Shown here: positions 10,876 through 22,696 of the stretch, one piece after another
Position numbering within the stretch: the stretch's first letter is position 1
Layout of the letters: every line of letters starts with the position of its first letter
Source: Agroathelia rolfsii
Taxonomy: Eukaryota > Basidiomycota > Agaricomycetes > Amylocorticiales > Amylocorticiaceae
Assembly (NCBI GenBank): GCA_018343915.1
Contig: JABRWF010000007.1
Location: forward strand, 2,294,001 to 2,358,000
Direction of reading: 5' to 3'
DNA: 64,000 bases
Translations under genes and position numbers: made by a program
The notes under the pieces: generated by a model
What the model was told of the DNA's origin: nothing
The model's input: the letters and a program-made list of their open reading frames with translations, nothing else
Databases searched by the model: none

Positions 10876-12902
10876 ATGGCTGTCTTCACTGGTCTGACTC
10901 TCATCGTTGGCCTCATCTCGTCGCTCTCTGTGCTGGGGCCTGTGGAAGCCAAAACTGCTTTGGAGGCATACACACCTACTATTAGCAATTGTCCTGCAGG
11001 CTTCACGCTTGTCCGAGAGGTATCAACGACGGCAAGTGGACAGACTCTCAGTGCTGGCGAACAGGAATACGTCAAGAATCGCAAGGCGCTGTTGCCTGAC
11101 GCATGGAAGGCATATCTGGCTAATGTAAAAGCCACAAACGTCGAGCTGCCGTTATATGTATCCGACATCCTCACGGGTTCTGGCAATTCCACTTTGCCTA
11201 CGTTTGGGATCGCAACGAGCGGCGGTGGATATCGAGCGGCTATATTCGGTGCGGGCATTCTCAATGCCATCGACGCTCGCTCGGAGCAGCAGTCAGGAAT
11301 CAGCGGTTTACTACAGACAGCGACGTACTTGGCTGGTCTCTCCGGCGGATCTTGGTTGTGAGCATTCATATCTTTGATTATTATACCGATCTTAAACAAC
11401 TCCTTTTAGCGTTGGCTCATTGACGCAGGCCGGTTTCCCACCTCTCCGTAATCTGGTATTTGGGCCATCTTCCGAGTACTCACAGCCTTGGGACGGCGAC
11501 ACTTACTCTGGCTGGCTGCCGCAGTATGGTTTCCTAACTCCCTCGTCCGACCCTCTCGTCGATACGGCCTACATTGCCACACTTGTATCGGAGACGGCGG
11601 GCAAGTTTGGCACTGGTTTCCCCGTTACCTTGAATGATATCTATGCACGCACGCTGGCTCGGCACTTTGTAAATGGAACCACAGCCAGCGACATTGCAAC
11701 CTTTAGTCTCACCAAGACTCATGGAGCTGGCGTCACCTGGTCTGGTCTCGCTTCTTCCGTCAATTCTCTCCTGACGTATAGTCAGCCATTCCCAATCATC
11801 ATCTCTGACATCTATTCTACCAATGGAAACTATTCCACCGCAAACGGCAACTTCATACCCCAGGCAAACCCGATCCTGGAGTATAACCTATACGAGACGG
11901 GCTCTTGGGATCCATCTTTGGCCGCGTTCGCGCCAACACAGTACCTGGGAACCACGCCAAGCTCGAAATGCGTTCAGAATTTCGATCAAGCGTCATTCAT
12001 CATGGGATCTTCTTCATTCCTGTTCAATGAATATGATCCAACCCAGAACCCAGATATTAGCGGGATTATGAAGACACTTGGAAACCTCTTTCCCTTTCCC
12101 AATATCCCTCTGGATGGTTTAGCGATTCCGAACCCGTTCAAGGGGGTCAAGCCGGATACGTTCATCCAATCCGGAAACGATTATCTCACACCGGTCGACG
12201 GAGGTGAAGATGGCGAAGTGATTCCTATCCAGCCACCACTCGTCAAGGCTCGCGGCGTGGATGTTGTTCTTGCTATCGATGCCGTATGTACATCCAGGTC
12301 AACTCCTGTTCATCCCACAGTATTAACGAGTGACTTATTACAGAGCGGTGACAACAACGGCTATGCGAATGGAGATGCTCTCGTTGTGAGTTTTTACACC
12401 CTATACAGTCTTTTCAAGTTCTGATAACTGATAATATCACCCTTCGTTCATGTAGTCCACACAAGAGCGAGTCGCATACTTCCCGTCGAGTTACTCATTC
12501 CCTACTGTGCCCCAGAATGTTTCTATCTTCCTTGCCCAGGGCCTCGTCACCCGCCCGACCTTCTTCGGCTGCGACGTGGACAACGTTGCCTCCGAGGACG
12601 TACCGCCCCTCGTCATCTACATCGCCAACGGCGGCCCACCCCGCGCTGACCCAAGAACGCTGACGAACATTAGCACCACGACGGAATCTTACCCCGTTGA
12701 CGATATCGCTGCTATGCTCGACCAGATCCAGCTCATTGCTACCCAGGGCATCGCCCCCATTAACGGCAGCAGCACCGATTCCGATCCCAACTGGCCGGCA
12801 TGCCTTGCCTGTGCCGTTGTTGACCGTGAGCGTCAGAGGTTGGGCGCCGCGAGGAGCGGCGTGTGCCAGTCGTGCTTTGCACAGTACTGCTGGAGTGGTT
12901 AA
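10876..12902 (+). CDS. lysophospholipase / phospholipase B, secreted
   Basis: Four exons (10876-11357, 11410-12283, 12344-12385, 12456-12902) give 614 residues, usual for fungal phospholipase B. The N-terminus is a hydrophobic signal peptide ending near VEA. Cytosolic-PLA2-family motifs are visible: SGGGYRA, then the nucleophile elbow GLSGGSW (residues about 155-161), and the later catalytic-Asp region DASGDNNGYANGDA. Several N-x-S/T sites fit a secreted or cell-wall glycoprotein. The C-terminus has CLACAVVDRER and a Cys-rich end, CQSCFAQYCW. The enzyme removes fatty acids from phospholipids and lysophospholipids outside the cell. The splice in the active-site motif (SGGSW|F) sits inside the Phe codon. 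It converges with TFIIS. Confidence 0.92.
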
Positions 12903-13795
12903 TACTGATTGGTATTGCGAAACACTATACGACGGACATATGCTCTCCGCTTGATGATGACGATCATGACACTGGAGATTTGCCTGGCCGACTGTTTTGT
13001 CCTTTTAGTGTTCCTGATTCTCGTACAACGATTCTATTCTTTCTACCAAGTTTCGTCTCTCTCTCCCCTTATACTTCCTTCTCTTCATACCTCATTGATC
13101 TGGATGAACGACGAGATATTCAATCCCTGCGATATATGTATATACCAATATTTAATCCCCTGCAAGGACTTTTCTTTATTTCCTTAAAATATATAGGTTT
13201 ATTCTCGGATTTGCTTCGTACAGCTGTTTCCGCCCCCTTCATACTAGTACCCACGTTCCCTTTTGTTTCCCCCTATTTCTTGACTCAGGATGTAGTAAAG
13301 GATACAGATACATGTGTATTCTGATTATACGATCTTGTGCTTTTGTTATTCTGAATGTTTTTGATTCTACCGTTTTTATATTCGAGAGATTGTGCATCAG
13401 CTAGTGGGTGAATCGCCACACAAACGCAAGTGAAGCAATCCACTGACAATTCTGGATAGGTAGGGCTATCTCGCAATTAACCTTCAATATTGAGGGTTGT
13501 GTGCACGCGATATGATGCTGTGCTGGTAATCTAGCCCAGAAGTCGACTCATCTACTTGACGACAATATACGAGGCATGTATGCAGATTAAACGTCAAGGT
13601 TTGCATTGAGTCGTACGAATGCAGACAAGGAAGGTATAGAGGTATAGAGAATGTAAACATTGCGAGTCTGTTATGGCAGCATAGTACATGGATGATTGGG
13701 CGAAAAAAGAAGAGAGAAGCAAAGAAAAGGGCTGTGCAGACTCAGCAGAGGAAAATGAAAGAAGCAGAGCGAATTGTGATACGAGGACGAGGGAT
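12903..13795. other. intergenic between convergent genes
   Basis: About 0.9 kb between the phospholipase stop and the TFIIS stop. It is T-rich, probably mostly 3-prime untranslated sequence of both genes. No coding frame has protein character. Confidence 0.5.
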
Positions 13796-15224
13796 TTATG
13801 AGAACTTCCACCTGCAAGAAAAAGGTAGAGTGAGTACGACAGAAATCTTGTATGACGAACAAAGCACTTGCCTGTTGTTGCATACTGTACAGCTGTAGAA
13901 AGTGGTCAGCACGGTGCGCTAGAAAATCAGTAGAAGATATGAAAGTAACATACGTGACGAAGGTCTAATAAACATTTTTAGTAAAAAAAAAAAATTAACA
14001 AAATAAAGTAAAAGGCAACATACTGTCATAGGTTCATCAGCACTGCGAGTCTGTGCCTGGCGGTATCGGCATTTCCTCTGGAAGACCAATTTTTATCAAT
14101 AATTAAGGAAAAGGAAAGTATGAAGTCACTGCCACTGACCTGTTTGCATCTACTGCATTGGAATGCATCTGTCTCAGCTTGCTGCTCTTCGGCTGCAAGC
14201 GTCTTGAACAAATTCTCCTCCTTGATCTTGTCATCAGCTGCCTTTCTCTCGGCGGATGCCATATCCTAAGTACAAGATTGAGCATCGCTAGTACGACATG
14301 GAAAAGGGACCTTACCTGACTGGTCATCTTACTAAAACGCTCTGCTGATATTCCACCGCTAACGACGCTCGCGCGCAGGCCGGGGTTGTTTTTGTCTTTT
14401 AGGTTGACAAAGAACGAACGCATCTTGCTTTTATATGCTGCAGTGGTGCTGCCAAATTCGTTGAACACTGCCTTTTCGATGGCCACGGCTCGCTGAGAGA
14501 TTTGTTCTGATGCTGTTAAATATAGCAAGGCACATCAATGTGTGCATGAGTCATAAAGACAAGCATACGTACGTGCTCCTGAGTCAAACGCCAGAGCATC
14601 GTACATGAGTATAACGCACGCATCGCGGGTCTTATCGCCGGTAAAGGTCGTCTTGATGCCATCGCTTTTGGCGTTGCGGACATCAGATTTGTTCTGCGAC
14701 GAGGCCGCGGAAGCGTTTGAGCTAGCAGCGGTAGACTGGGTCTTGCGGATAACTAGGAATATGATTAGCGCCCGTTGGAGAAGGTGATAACAAGATGTAC
14801 CCATACCTGCGGCGGTCTTGGTGTTGCTGCCAGCAGCGGTTTTGGCCTGCTCTACCTCGTTCTTCCATTTCTTGACGAGGTCTTTGGCTGCATCGGCGAT
14901 GGCCCTGCTACCATGCTGGCGGAGCTTTCCAACAGCGAGACCAGCCTTGCTTTCCTATATAGGAGTTAGATTAGTAAGAGTAGATGTATATATATGTATA
15001 TATATAGACAAACAACAAATGCTTACCCTAAGGATTTGTTCGTTTACAGTGAATTCCTTCTTGAGTCTGCCGAGAAGTTGAAGTGTTTCCTGTGAAGAAG
15101 ACCAAGACCAACATCACACGACGTCCGAGGGGCAGCCTTTAGCGTCACGAACACGAACCTCGTCTGAAGTCGAAGCAGATACCTGCTTCGCGAGCTTTCT
15201 CAGCTCTACAAGATCGGTCGACAT
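13796..15224 (-). CDS. DST1: transcription elongation factor TFIIS
   Basis: Ten exons join in phase: 15224-15159, 15089-15027, 14954-14807, 14752-14573, 14512-14316, 14265-14140, 14077-14024, 13964-13954, 13892-13872, 13811-13796. They give 293 residues, normal for TFIIS. The N-terminal LW domain includes VGKLRQHGSRAIADAAKDLV. The central domain includes DALAFDSGAPSEQISQRA and KDKNNPGLRASVVSG. The zinc ribbon has FQCSRCKQ, RKCRYRQAQTRSADEPMTTF and TCTVCNNRWKFS, with the acidic DE pair that enters the polymerase funnel and stimulates transcript cleavage. The intron before the last exon starts GC (13871-13870) instead of GT. Exons of 11, 21 and 16 nt code the end. It acts in the nucleus on arrested RNA polymerase II. 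Confidence 0.95.
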
Positions 15225-15536
15225 GGTCTATCTACAGCTAATACCGACTACTGCAAGTACCTCTTTATAAAGCTATAAGCCGTCCTTGTACTCGCACAAA
15301 TTGCCACACCACGCCGTCGTCGTCGTCGAGAGCCAAGGCGCGTTGGTGCCACGCAAACAGAGACAAACACCTTCTTGTGGCCATCCTCTCGCTTGGGCCT
15401 CAATCACCTTCAAGCAGCTCCAAAAGGCCCGGCTTTGTTGGCCATATCTCTTGTAGAGTCTTTCAGTCCGATTGCTATCATCAAAGGCGTTCTTTGGCTC
15501 TGTACTTGATTTGCATACAAACCACTCGCTTTCTCC
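15225..15536. promoter_or_regulatory. divergent promoter region, TFIIS / PRP46
   Basis: A 312-base gap separates two divergent start codons, so both upstream regions must lie here. It contains a CGT triplet run near 15315-15330. I cannot assign a specific factor site. Confidence 0.45.
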
Positions 15537-17235
15537 ATGGCCACCTACGCACTGCCCTCGTTGGAGCCTTTACTCAAGACAAGTGCCAAACGAACACGAG
15601 ACGTCTTCGCATCATGCGCCGATGAGGGCCTAAGAGACGATGAGAAGAGGTTAGGGCTAATAAGAAAGCATTGGTATCAGAAGAGCAACATGCCTACTTA
15701 CCATTGACACTCATAGTGCTCGCCTAAGACTCTCTGTCAAAATCAATGACGAATATAAAGATTTCAAGGAGCTCCCTCGAGCGCTTTTATCACAGCAAGG
15801 CCCTATTGGTCCTGCACGTCCCAAAGAAGCCAGAAAAGCCATTACCGCTGGCCGTGAGTGCATATCTCGAAACTAACGCTTAGATTGTACATACTGACAA
15901 CAAAGCATCATCCAGCCTCGAGCGATACCTCCCGCATCATTGCAACTATCGACAAAACGCCCACATATACACCATCAACATTCTCATCCTCCGACAAACT
16001 CTCCCAGGCACTGGCACTGCACAAAACCGTACGGACGGTCAAGCCTACCTACCATGCTCCTTGGAAGCTCGCGCGTGTCATCTCCGGTCACTTGGGCTGG
16101 GTACGCAGTGTTGCAGTTGAGCCTGGGAACAAGTGGTTCGCTACGGGTGCTGGTGACCGTGTCATCAAAATTTGGGACCTTGCCTCTGGCGAGCTCAAGC
16201 TTTCCTTGACGGGTCACATTTCGACAGTACGCGGTTTGGCTGTATCGTCGCGTCATCCTTACCTGTTTTCATGTGGAGAGGACAAGGTCTGTCGATTGTT
16301 TCTCCTTTTATGGTGTTCGTCATCTAAATACCAACTCTACACGTTCATAGATGGTAAAATGTTGGGACCTAGAAGCTAATAAGGTCATCCGCCATTACCA
16401 CGGTCATTTGTCCGGCGTATATACCCTCAGCTTGCATCCCACGCTGGACGTGCTCGTCACAGCTGGTCGTGATGCGTCGGCACGAGTCTGGGACATGCGG
16501 ACGAAGGCCCAAATATACACCCTCGCGGGCCACACTGGCACGGTTGCTGATGTAGAGTGTCAAGATTCGGATCCGCAGGTTATCACGTCCAGCATGGACA
16601 CTACAGTCAGGTTGGTCCTTTTTGGGGATTCCATTCGTGGTGCCAAGTTGCTTACGAGATTTCTCATTCTGCTAGGCTATGGGACCTTGCTGCGGGTAAG
16701 ACGATGACAACACTGACGCACCACAAAAAGTCAGTGCGTGCTCTGGCCATTCACCCCACGGAGTTCTCGTTCGCATCGGGCTCTGCTGGTGGGAACAACA
16801 TTAAGAAATGGAAGTGCCCCGATGGCAACTTTGTGTTCAACTTTAGTGGACACAATGCCATTATCAACACGCTCTCAGTCAATGCTGAAGGCGTATTCTT
16901 CTCTGGAGGTTAGGAGAATAATTCTGGCAAATCTTGAACCGCACTCTGATTTATGAATAAATTAGGTGACAACGGTACCCTTACCTTCTGGGACTACAAC
17001 ACCGGAACGCCGTTCCAGAACATGGAGGATATTCCCCAGCCTGGCTCCCTCGATGCAGAGGCTGGCGTGTTCTGCTCGACGTTCGACCAAACAGGAACAC
17101 GATTGATTACTGGTGGTGCGGACAAGACTATCAAGGTGAGTGTTACCCAAAGGCGTCCCCTACTGGCGTATATCCATTTCCCATCCATGATAACTAATGT
17201 TTTCTTTTTCCCAGATTTATGCTGAACAGTCATAA
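15537..17235 (+). CDS. PRP46: PRP46/PLRG1 WD40 splicing factor
   Basis: Seven exons (15537-15649, 15717-15853, 15916-16286, 16351-16610, 16676-16908, 16966-17135, 17215-17235) give 434 residues. The start [20 protein letters not shown] and the following [15 protein letters not shown] are typical of the PLRG1 N-terminus. Seven WD repeats follow from about residue 120, with clear ends such as [44 protein letters not shown] and IKIYAEQ. PLRG1/PRP46 is a core member of the PRP19-associated (NineTeen) complex and is needed for spliceosome activation. Its 3-prime end faces DPH2 with only 107 bases between stop codons. Confidence 0.96.
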
Positions 17236-17342
17236 CCTCTGTACCATCTCTTCTCCCTACCTTCGCTCATATGTGTAACATTAGTCTGTTCCACTAATAC
17301 AACTCTTATTCATTCTTGCTACTGCAAATGCATGGAAACCCC

Positions 17343-19392
17343 TCAGGACCCTTGATTGTCATGCTTCTTATCGTCCGCATACCCTCTTGCTACACCACTC
17401 CTGCCTTTTTCGAGGAGACCGGGGCTGTCTTCGCCAATGCGTTGCTCCAACCCTCGGTAGGTACGGTTTTGCAAGAATTGGCCTGAAAGGAAGAGGTGTG
17501 AGAGAAATAGAAACGGGTTTCTATTTGTAACGCGATTAGGGAGCAAGAAAGGAACTTACCCGCAGCGCTGTCTTTAAGCGTCACCACGGTCCCGTCCTGG
17601 TTACGGACAATGATGGTGCCATTGAGCGATGATGATGATTGTTCTGATGAGCTGTCTGATACTTTCAGGGGGATAGGCGTGAGCAACAGAATAAGTGTGT
17701 AAGTGAGGCGATATCGATACATACCTCCAAACTTTTTCGCTTGGCGGTATGTACCACTGACGAGGGAGAAAGAAGGCCTGTCCTCATCCAGGCCGTCTTC
17801 TTCTTCGCCCGTGGTTTCTTTAACCAAAGCACCAGCAGTAGCCAGCAGCTTATTGAAATCAAGCACATAATCGCTCCCCCAACTCGGCTGCGTCGACTGC
17901 AACGCCAGCTCGAGCTCATACGGCGTCACGATCGGCCGAAGGAACTCCTTCGACTCTATCACGCTATTCTCTGGGCAGGCGACGACGACGAAGCATTCGA
18001 TTTCGATAAAGTTGGCCAGTTTGGCGGGGTTGAGCTTGCCTACGGCCAGTGTGTAGCTCTTTTTGTGCGCCGAGGCGATGAGTTTGCGTAGGTGGGTGAT
18101 TAGGGGTAGGTATGACCCTGTGTCAGTCGCAAGACGCGGGTTGTTAGTATGAGATGAAAGTTTTTTCTCAAGAAAGACGATAGGGGTATGGATAGGAGGA
18201 TGGTTTACGCACCTACGCCGAGTGTGCCTACGAGGATTCCGATCACGTCTGCGTCCCGCGCTTTTTGGAGGATGGCATAGCGTCTCATAAGGATGCGGTT
18301 CGTGCGTACGGACTCGAGACGTGCGGAGCGTGTTATTGGGTCGTAAGAGTGGACCTAGGGTAGATAACGAGTATGATCAATAAAATAATCAGATTTGTAT
18401 GATTATATGCGTACCTCGGTCGTAGGATTCGTTAACAAAATGTTGGTCAAAGTGAGGCTTTCGCCGCCAACATACACTATTAGATCGTATATCGGTGCAG
18501 CCATGGGATTGGACGTAGGCTTTGTAGCGTTATCCGTCAACTGAGGGCGGGCGTCCAGAGGATCCATTTTTAAGGGTACAATATCGTAATGTACAGCTAT
18601 TTCGTCATTAGACAAGCGATCTCTTAATAAAGTTATAATCTCGTCTGGATGATTCATGAGGTCTCTTATCAGCTAAAAAGCATTGAATCATCTTACCTGC
18701 TACGCATTGATACAAGACATCGTGCTTGAAAAGGACTATCTTAGAGTCCGATTTCTTGACAGATGATGCCAGAATTGTGTCTGCCAGGGATGATACACAC
18801 TGTTCAATGTCGAGGGAGGATGTTCCAAAGACAAATATCACTGGAATTCTTGATGGCCTATAAAACTGCATGTTAGGCCATGAGGTTGGCATGATCTATA
18901 CGCATACACACTGGCTTAGACAGGCATGGCCGTAATGGACTATTGCATTTGCATCGACGTGGGACGCTGCTACTTCATCTACGCAGCAACTGTAGCATAG
19001 TATGAGAGCTGTACTTGGTGACGATTGACGAAAGCAACTTACCTACCATAGGACGTATCTGCAAGCACATACAACTCTTGGTCTGGTTGTATTCTCGCTT
19101 TGAGCATCCGATAAATAGTAACCGAGTCATGCAACAGTTCATCTGGGAATTGCAGTGCTGTCTGATGATGCGCTCATGGTTGGCAACAGTGATGATGATA
19201 ATGAAAATGACGCTAATGATGTATGCCCACTCGCTTGTAGCCGCCTTGAGTAATTTCCCTTGCCGTGCGCTCGATCTCGTAAAATTGCTCCAGCTCAGAG
19301 CGAGATGTGAAGGAGGGTGCCTCGCCGACGTCGAGCTGGCGGGTTATTGCGTCGGCGCCAGAGGAGGAGAAGACAGCTGATTCGACTGCCAT
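17343..19392 (-). CDS. DPH2: diphthamide biosynthesis protein 2
   Basis: Exons: 19392-19231, 19161-19043, 18989-18912, 18857 to about 18704, about 18672-18415, 18354-18213, 18117-17725, 17661-17560, 17482-17343. The N-terminus contains [13 protein letters not shown] and ALQFPDELL, then [21 protein letters not shown] and VHYGHACLS, all DPH2 landmarks. Later parts are [38 protein letters not shown] and the C-terminal [16 protein letters not shown]. With DPH1 it forms the iron-sulfur enzyme that starts diphthamide synthesis on eEF2; the early Cys residues fit cluster binding. The junction near 18700 is unresolved: the only frame-restoring introns that keep all conserved residues are 31-34 nt. 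A 46-nt alternative would drop five residues. Confidence 0.93.
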
Positions 19393-19733
19393 AGTGATTA
19401 ATCAGTGAGAAAAAGGAGGACGGCTGGGCATCAAGCAGACGCAGACACCCGCTGGGAATTTTTCTCGCAATTTTTTGGCGGCTATGGGGAGAGATGATGA
19501 TTCAGGCAACGGAGCACTGTAATAATACATGACACTGTAATAATAAATGACACACGTATTACATCCATTTCTTATTCCCCCACCGCCAACAGTCTACTAA
19601 ATACCAGTAATAATCCTTTCTTGCACGCTCCTTCTCATCATTTTGCTTTGGTCCACAAAGCTCACGACAGACGCTCTCTGACCTTGTTTACATCTCTTGC
19701 TAATAATCTTCTTTTCTGTGTCCATTTGTATCC
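19393..19733. promoter_or_regulatory. divergent promoter region, DPH2 / conserved protein
   Basis: 341 bases between divergent start codons. It contains a direct tandem duplication at 19516-19551. No specific factor site can be named. Confidence 0.4.
19516..19551. repeat. tandem duplication, 2 x 18 bp
   Basis: The unit ACTGTAATAATACATGAC at 19516-19533 is followed at once by a copy differing only in one base at 19534-19551. Confidence 0.85.
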
Positions 19734-21970
19734 ATGTCTTCTCGTCACACCGATTCCCCGCCCCCCATGCTCACGCCTGACTCGACCGGCACACCAGAGT
19801 CGTTGTTGCTCACGCCAGATACCACGGGCACCCTAGAGTCTGCACCTGCTATGAGACGCAAGCATAGTGCCTTTTATCCTCGTCTTAATTCGTCCAACAA
19901 GACCGAGAAACCATTCAGTCGCAGTGCGGCCAAGCGGCAGAGTGTCATGGCCCTGGGGAGCATAGAGCACCTACAGCACTACTTTACCAAGACTGGGATT
20001 GCAGCAAAGCAGAGGTATTTCCCTTGTCCTTAGTCGGCTTTCATCCCCTAATATCGGTGCTATGTAGTGCAATACCCAAAGGTAAAGGATTGGTGCCAGC
20101 CATTGGTGGACCTATGCACGTCAGGACAAACCCGTCCATCTCGAGCCTCAAGTCCATCGATCTTCCCCCGTCCCCGCTTATCCCGCAGCGGATGGACCTC
20201 GAATTTCCTCCCCATGTGAAAAATGTCGAGACCGACCCTGATACACTCTTACCGGGCGTAGTTGAGGATCTCAATGCAGTCGTGCACGCCTGGGGCATCG
20301 GCACTGACCTTTCCCCCAAAGACGATACACAGACGGATCGCTTTGACGTCCTATCAACGCTTATCACCACTACACGCGCCGTGCGATCGATTCGCAACTA
20401 CGTTGTATCTCTCCCAGATGACGACCTGCCTTCGAACAAACGCCAGTTCCGTCCAAGCTCATTGTCGAGTCTCCCGCCAAGCAAAAACAGGCCTCGTTCG
20501 TCCTCCAAATCTGCAAACAGCAACACCCTGGTACGTATTCGACGCTCGGCGCTCGACGTCCTCGATATGTTGCGTCAGTTGGAGGTATCCTCCCGCTTGC
20601 CCCTCGAAGACGAAGCCTACGATGCGCAGAGCGATCATGGTCAGTTCGACGGCCCTTCCCAGACCAGTAGCAGCATTAGCACTGGCGGTGGTAATGTCAA
20701 TGTTGGCGCATCAATCCCACGCATTGCATCTCCATCGTCCGTTTCCGACGATGGCTCCAATCTACAGGCTGTGCATGAGATGGACGTCGGTCTCAGTGCG
20801 CCAGCTGCGTTCTCTCTCGTCCGGGTGCAGGGTCGCCAGGACTCTGTTCCTGTCTGGGAAGAAGAGGATGACATTAACCTCAACGAAGTGGTGCAAGAAC
20901 CAAGGGAGTACTGGGATGAGAAACTTGTGCTTAGCAGCGGCTGGTTGTACAAGCAAGACATACGGCTCAAGGATCTGGAGAAGGAGCGTGTGGCGATCAT
21001 CCATTATTTGGACACAGTCGACAGTACGTTGTTTGATGGCTCACTGAACGGGAAGAGAGGCTGGGAGAGGGAGCTGGAGTCGAGGTCGAAAGCACGAAAC
21101 GATGCTCTGGCCGCTTTGACCGGTGCCTCTCCCAGGCTTACAGCTACAAGAAGGGTGGTTTCGGCCAGTGCTGTCGACTTGATGAGGAATGCGCGCTTTG
21201 CTGAGGAGCCGGAAGCGATAGCCGAAGAACAAGAAGAGGGGATCTTGGAAAATGTCATTGATGATGAGGATCTGCCTGTATGGGCTAAGAGAACTTCTTT
21301 CCCCGATGATCCTCTTGGTAAGTCCTCCGAACCGTGGTTTCCCTCATTTTGCTGCTTTTACTAATCCATACCCAAAGGCCGTGCTCATGCGTTACTCGTG
21401 CATCTACTCCCTGCAAACCTCCTCCCGTTCCTCGCCCCTCCTTCGTCTTCGTCGGCCTTTCTTGAAAGCTTGTCATCAGGACAACTGCTTTGCGTGGCGT
21501 ACAACGCCGGCGTTCGCCGTTCTCGCAAGCCTTGGGGCTACGTGAGCAAAGATGCTATACATGACATCATTGCGCTCGAAGAGAACAACAAGTTGACCCA
21601 AGACAAGGAGGGCCAGGATCGTGCCAAAAAGAGCTGGACGTTCCGGCGGACGGACAACTTTAGGATCTGGGCTGCGTACGTATTGCTCTACCAAAAATCT
21701 GAAATATACTAACCCCTTTTATTTATTTATAGAGCTCTGAAGTTGCGTTACCTCATTCCGATCATTACCCCTCCTCAAGAGGTGGAGGGCATCAAAGCAT
21801 CACCCGCCTCTTCCCCATCAGCATCCAAGTTTGCTTCGCTCGACGAGCCACCTATGTATTTTGATGCCCGTATTATTGCGAGAAAGGAAGATGGTTGGAC
21901 GAAGATGCTCACTGAGATCTTGGAGAGATGGGTCACTCATGTCGTCGAGGAGCGTCGTGGAGAACGTTAA
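19734..21970 (+). CDS. conserved fungal protein with CH-like C-terminal region
   Basis: Four exons (19734-20014, 20068-21317, 21378-21675, 21733-21970) give 688 residues. The N-terminal half is Ser/Pro-rich with two similar opening segments (LTPDSTGTPES and LTPDTTGTLES). A helical region around residues 390-470 includes WLYKQDIRLKDLEKERVAII. The last 190 residues run HALLVHLLPANLLPFL, then GQLLCVAYNAGVRRS, FRRTDNFRIWAAALKLRYLIP and end with an acidic/basic helix. The pattern of a Leu-rich helix, a G-x-x-LC-x-x-x-N loop and a late R-x-x-DN-x-R helix resembles a calponin homology fold, which binds actin or signalling partners. That is inference; no function is known to me. Intron positions keep the conserved tail intact. 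Confidence 0.8.
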
Positions 21971-22696
21971 ATCCTAGCACTTCCTCGGAGTTGTTTGATT
22001 ACTGGTACTGTTGTGGATCTTTTTTTTCTTTTCTTTTTTTTTTACCCTTTTATCAACATTTTTATATATATCAGATCTCATTGATATACCACGCTCCTTA
22101 CCGCATCCAGCCAGTTTCTCCGTATATGCTAAGTCTATTCCTTGTTTACTCATCTGTATACTGTTCACTAGTATATCCACTGTGTGGCCTTTTTGTATAC
22201 GACCTATCCATCATATCCATTCCTGAATATTTTATATACAAGTGATCTACATAGTGGTTCATATATTCGACAGTGTTTGTGTGTTCATCCTACTGCATCT
22301 GCGATCAACGCTTAGGCAGTAACTAACCATGACTCGGACTTTATAATTATATATGAGCGACTCGGAAGGGGCTTCGTCAGCGGCAGCTTGCTCAGCAGAG
22401 GTATAGCTTACATATCAGGCTCTGTAATATGGTCAAACAATGCTAAGTACACACTTTCCATATAAACAGTCAAGGAGATGGGTCACTTGAATGTCGTCAC
22501 TGCCAGTGTTCCAGGTTGCGCTATACAGCCCGAGGTACTCCGTCCGCACTTGAAAAGATCTGCAGCGTTACTCCCTCCGAATCGGACTCTATTCGGTTGG
22601 CCCGAGTGATAATCACATCTTATACACTTTACTTTGCTAAATCACACACAATATACTCCTGGCTCAGGCTATTGGCTTTACCTGTGATATAATATC
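21971..22696. other. intergenic stretch, no gene recognised
   Basis: About 0.7 kb, starting with a T-rich 3-prime flank (22017-22060). No coding frame. It should include the promoter of the next gene. Confidence 0.5.

Noticed and set aside
20262..21047. 261-residue open frame on the plus strand
   Set aside because: Shadow of exon 2 of the 688-residue protein in another frame, rich in Arg, Cys and His as expected for a shadow.
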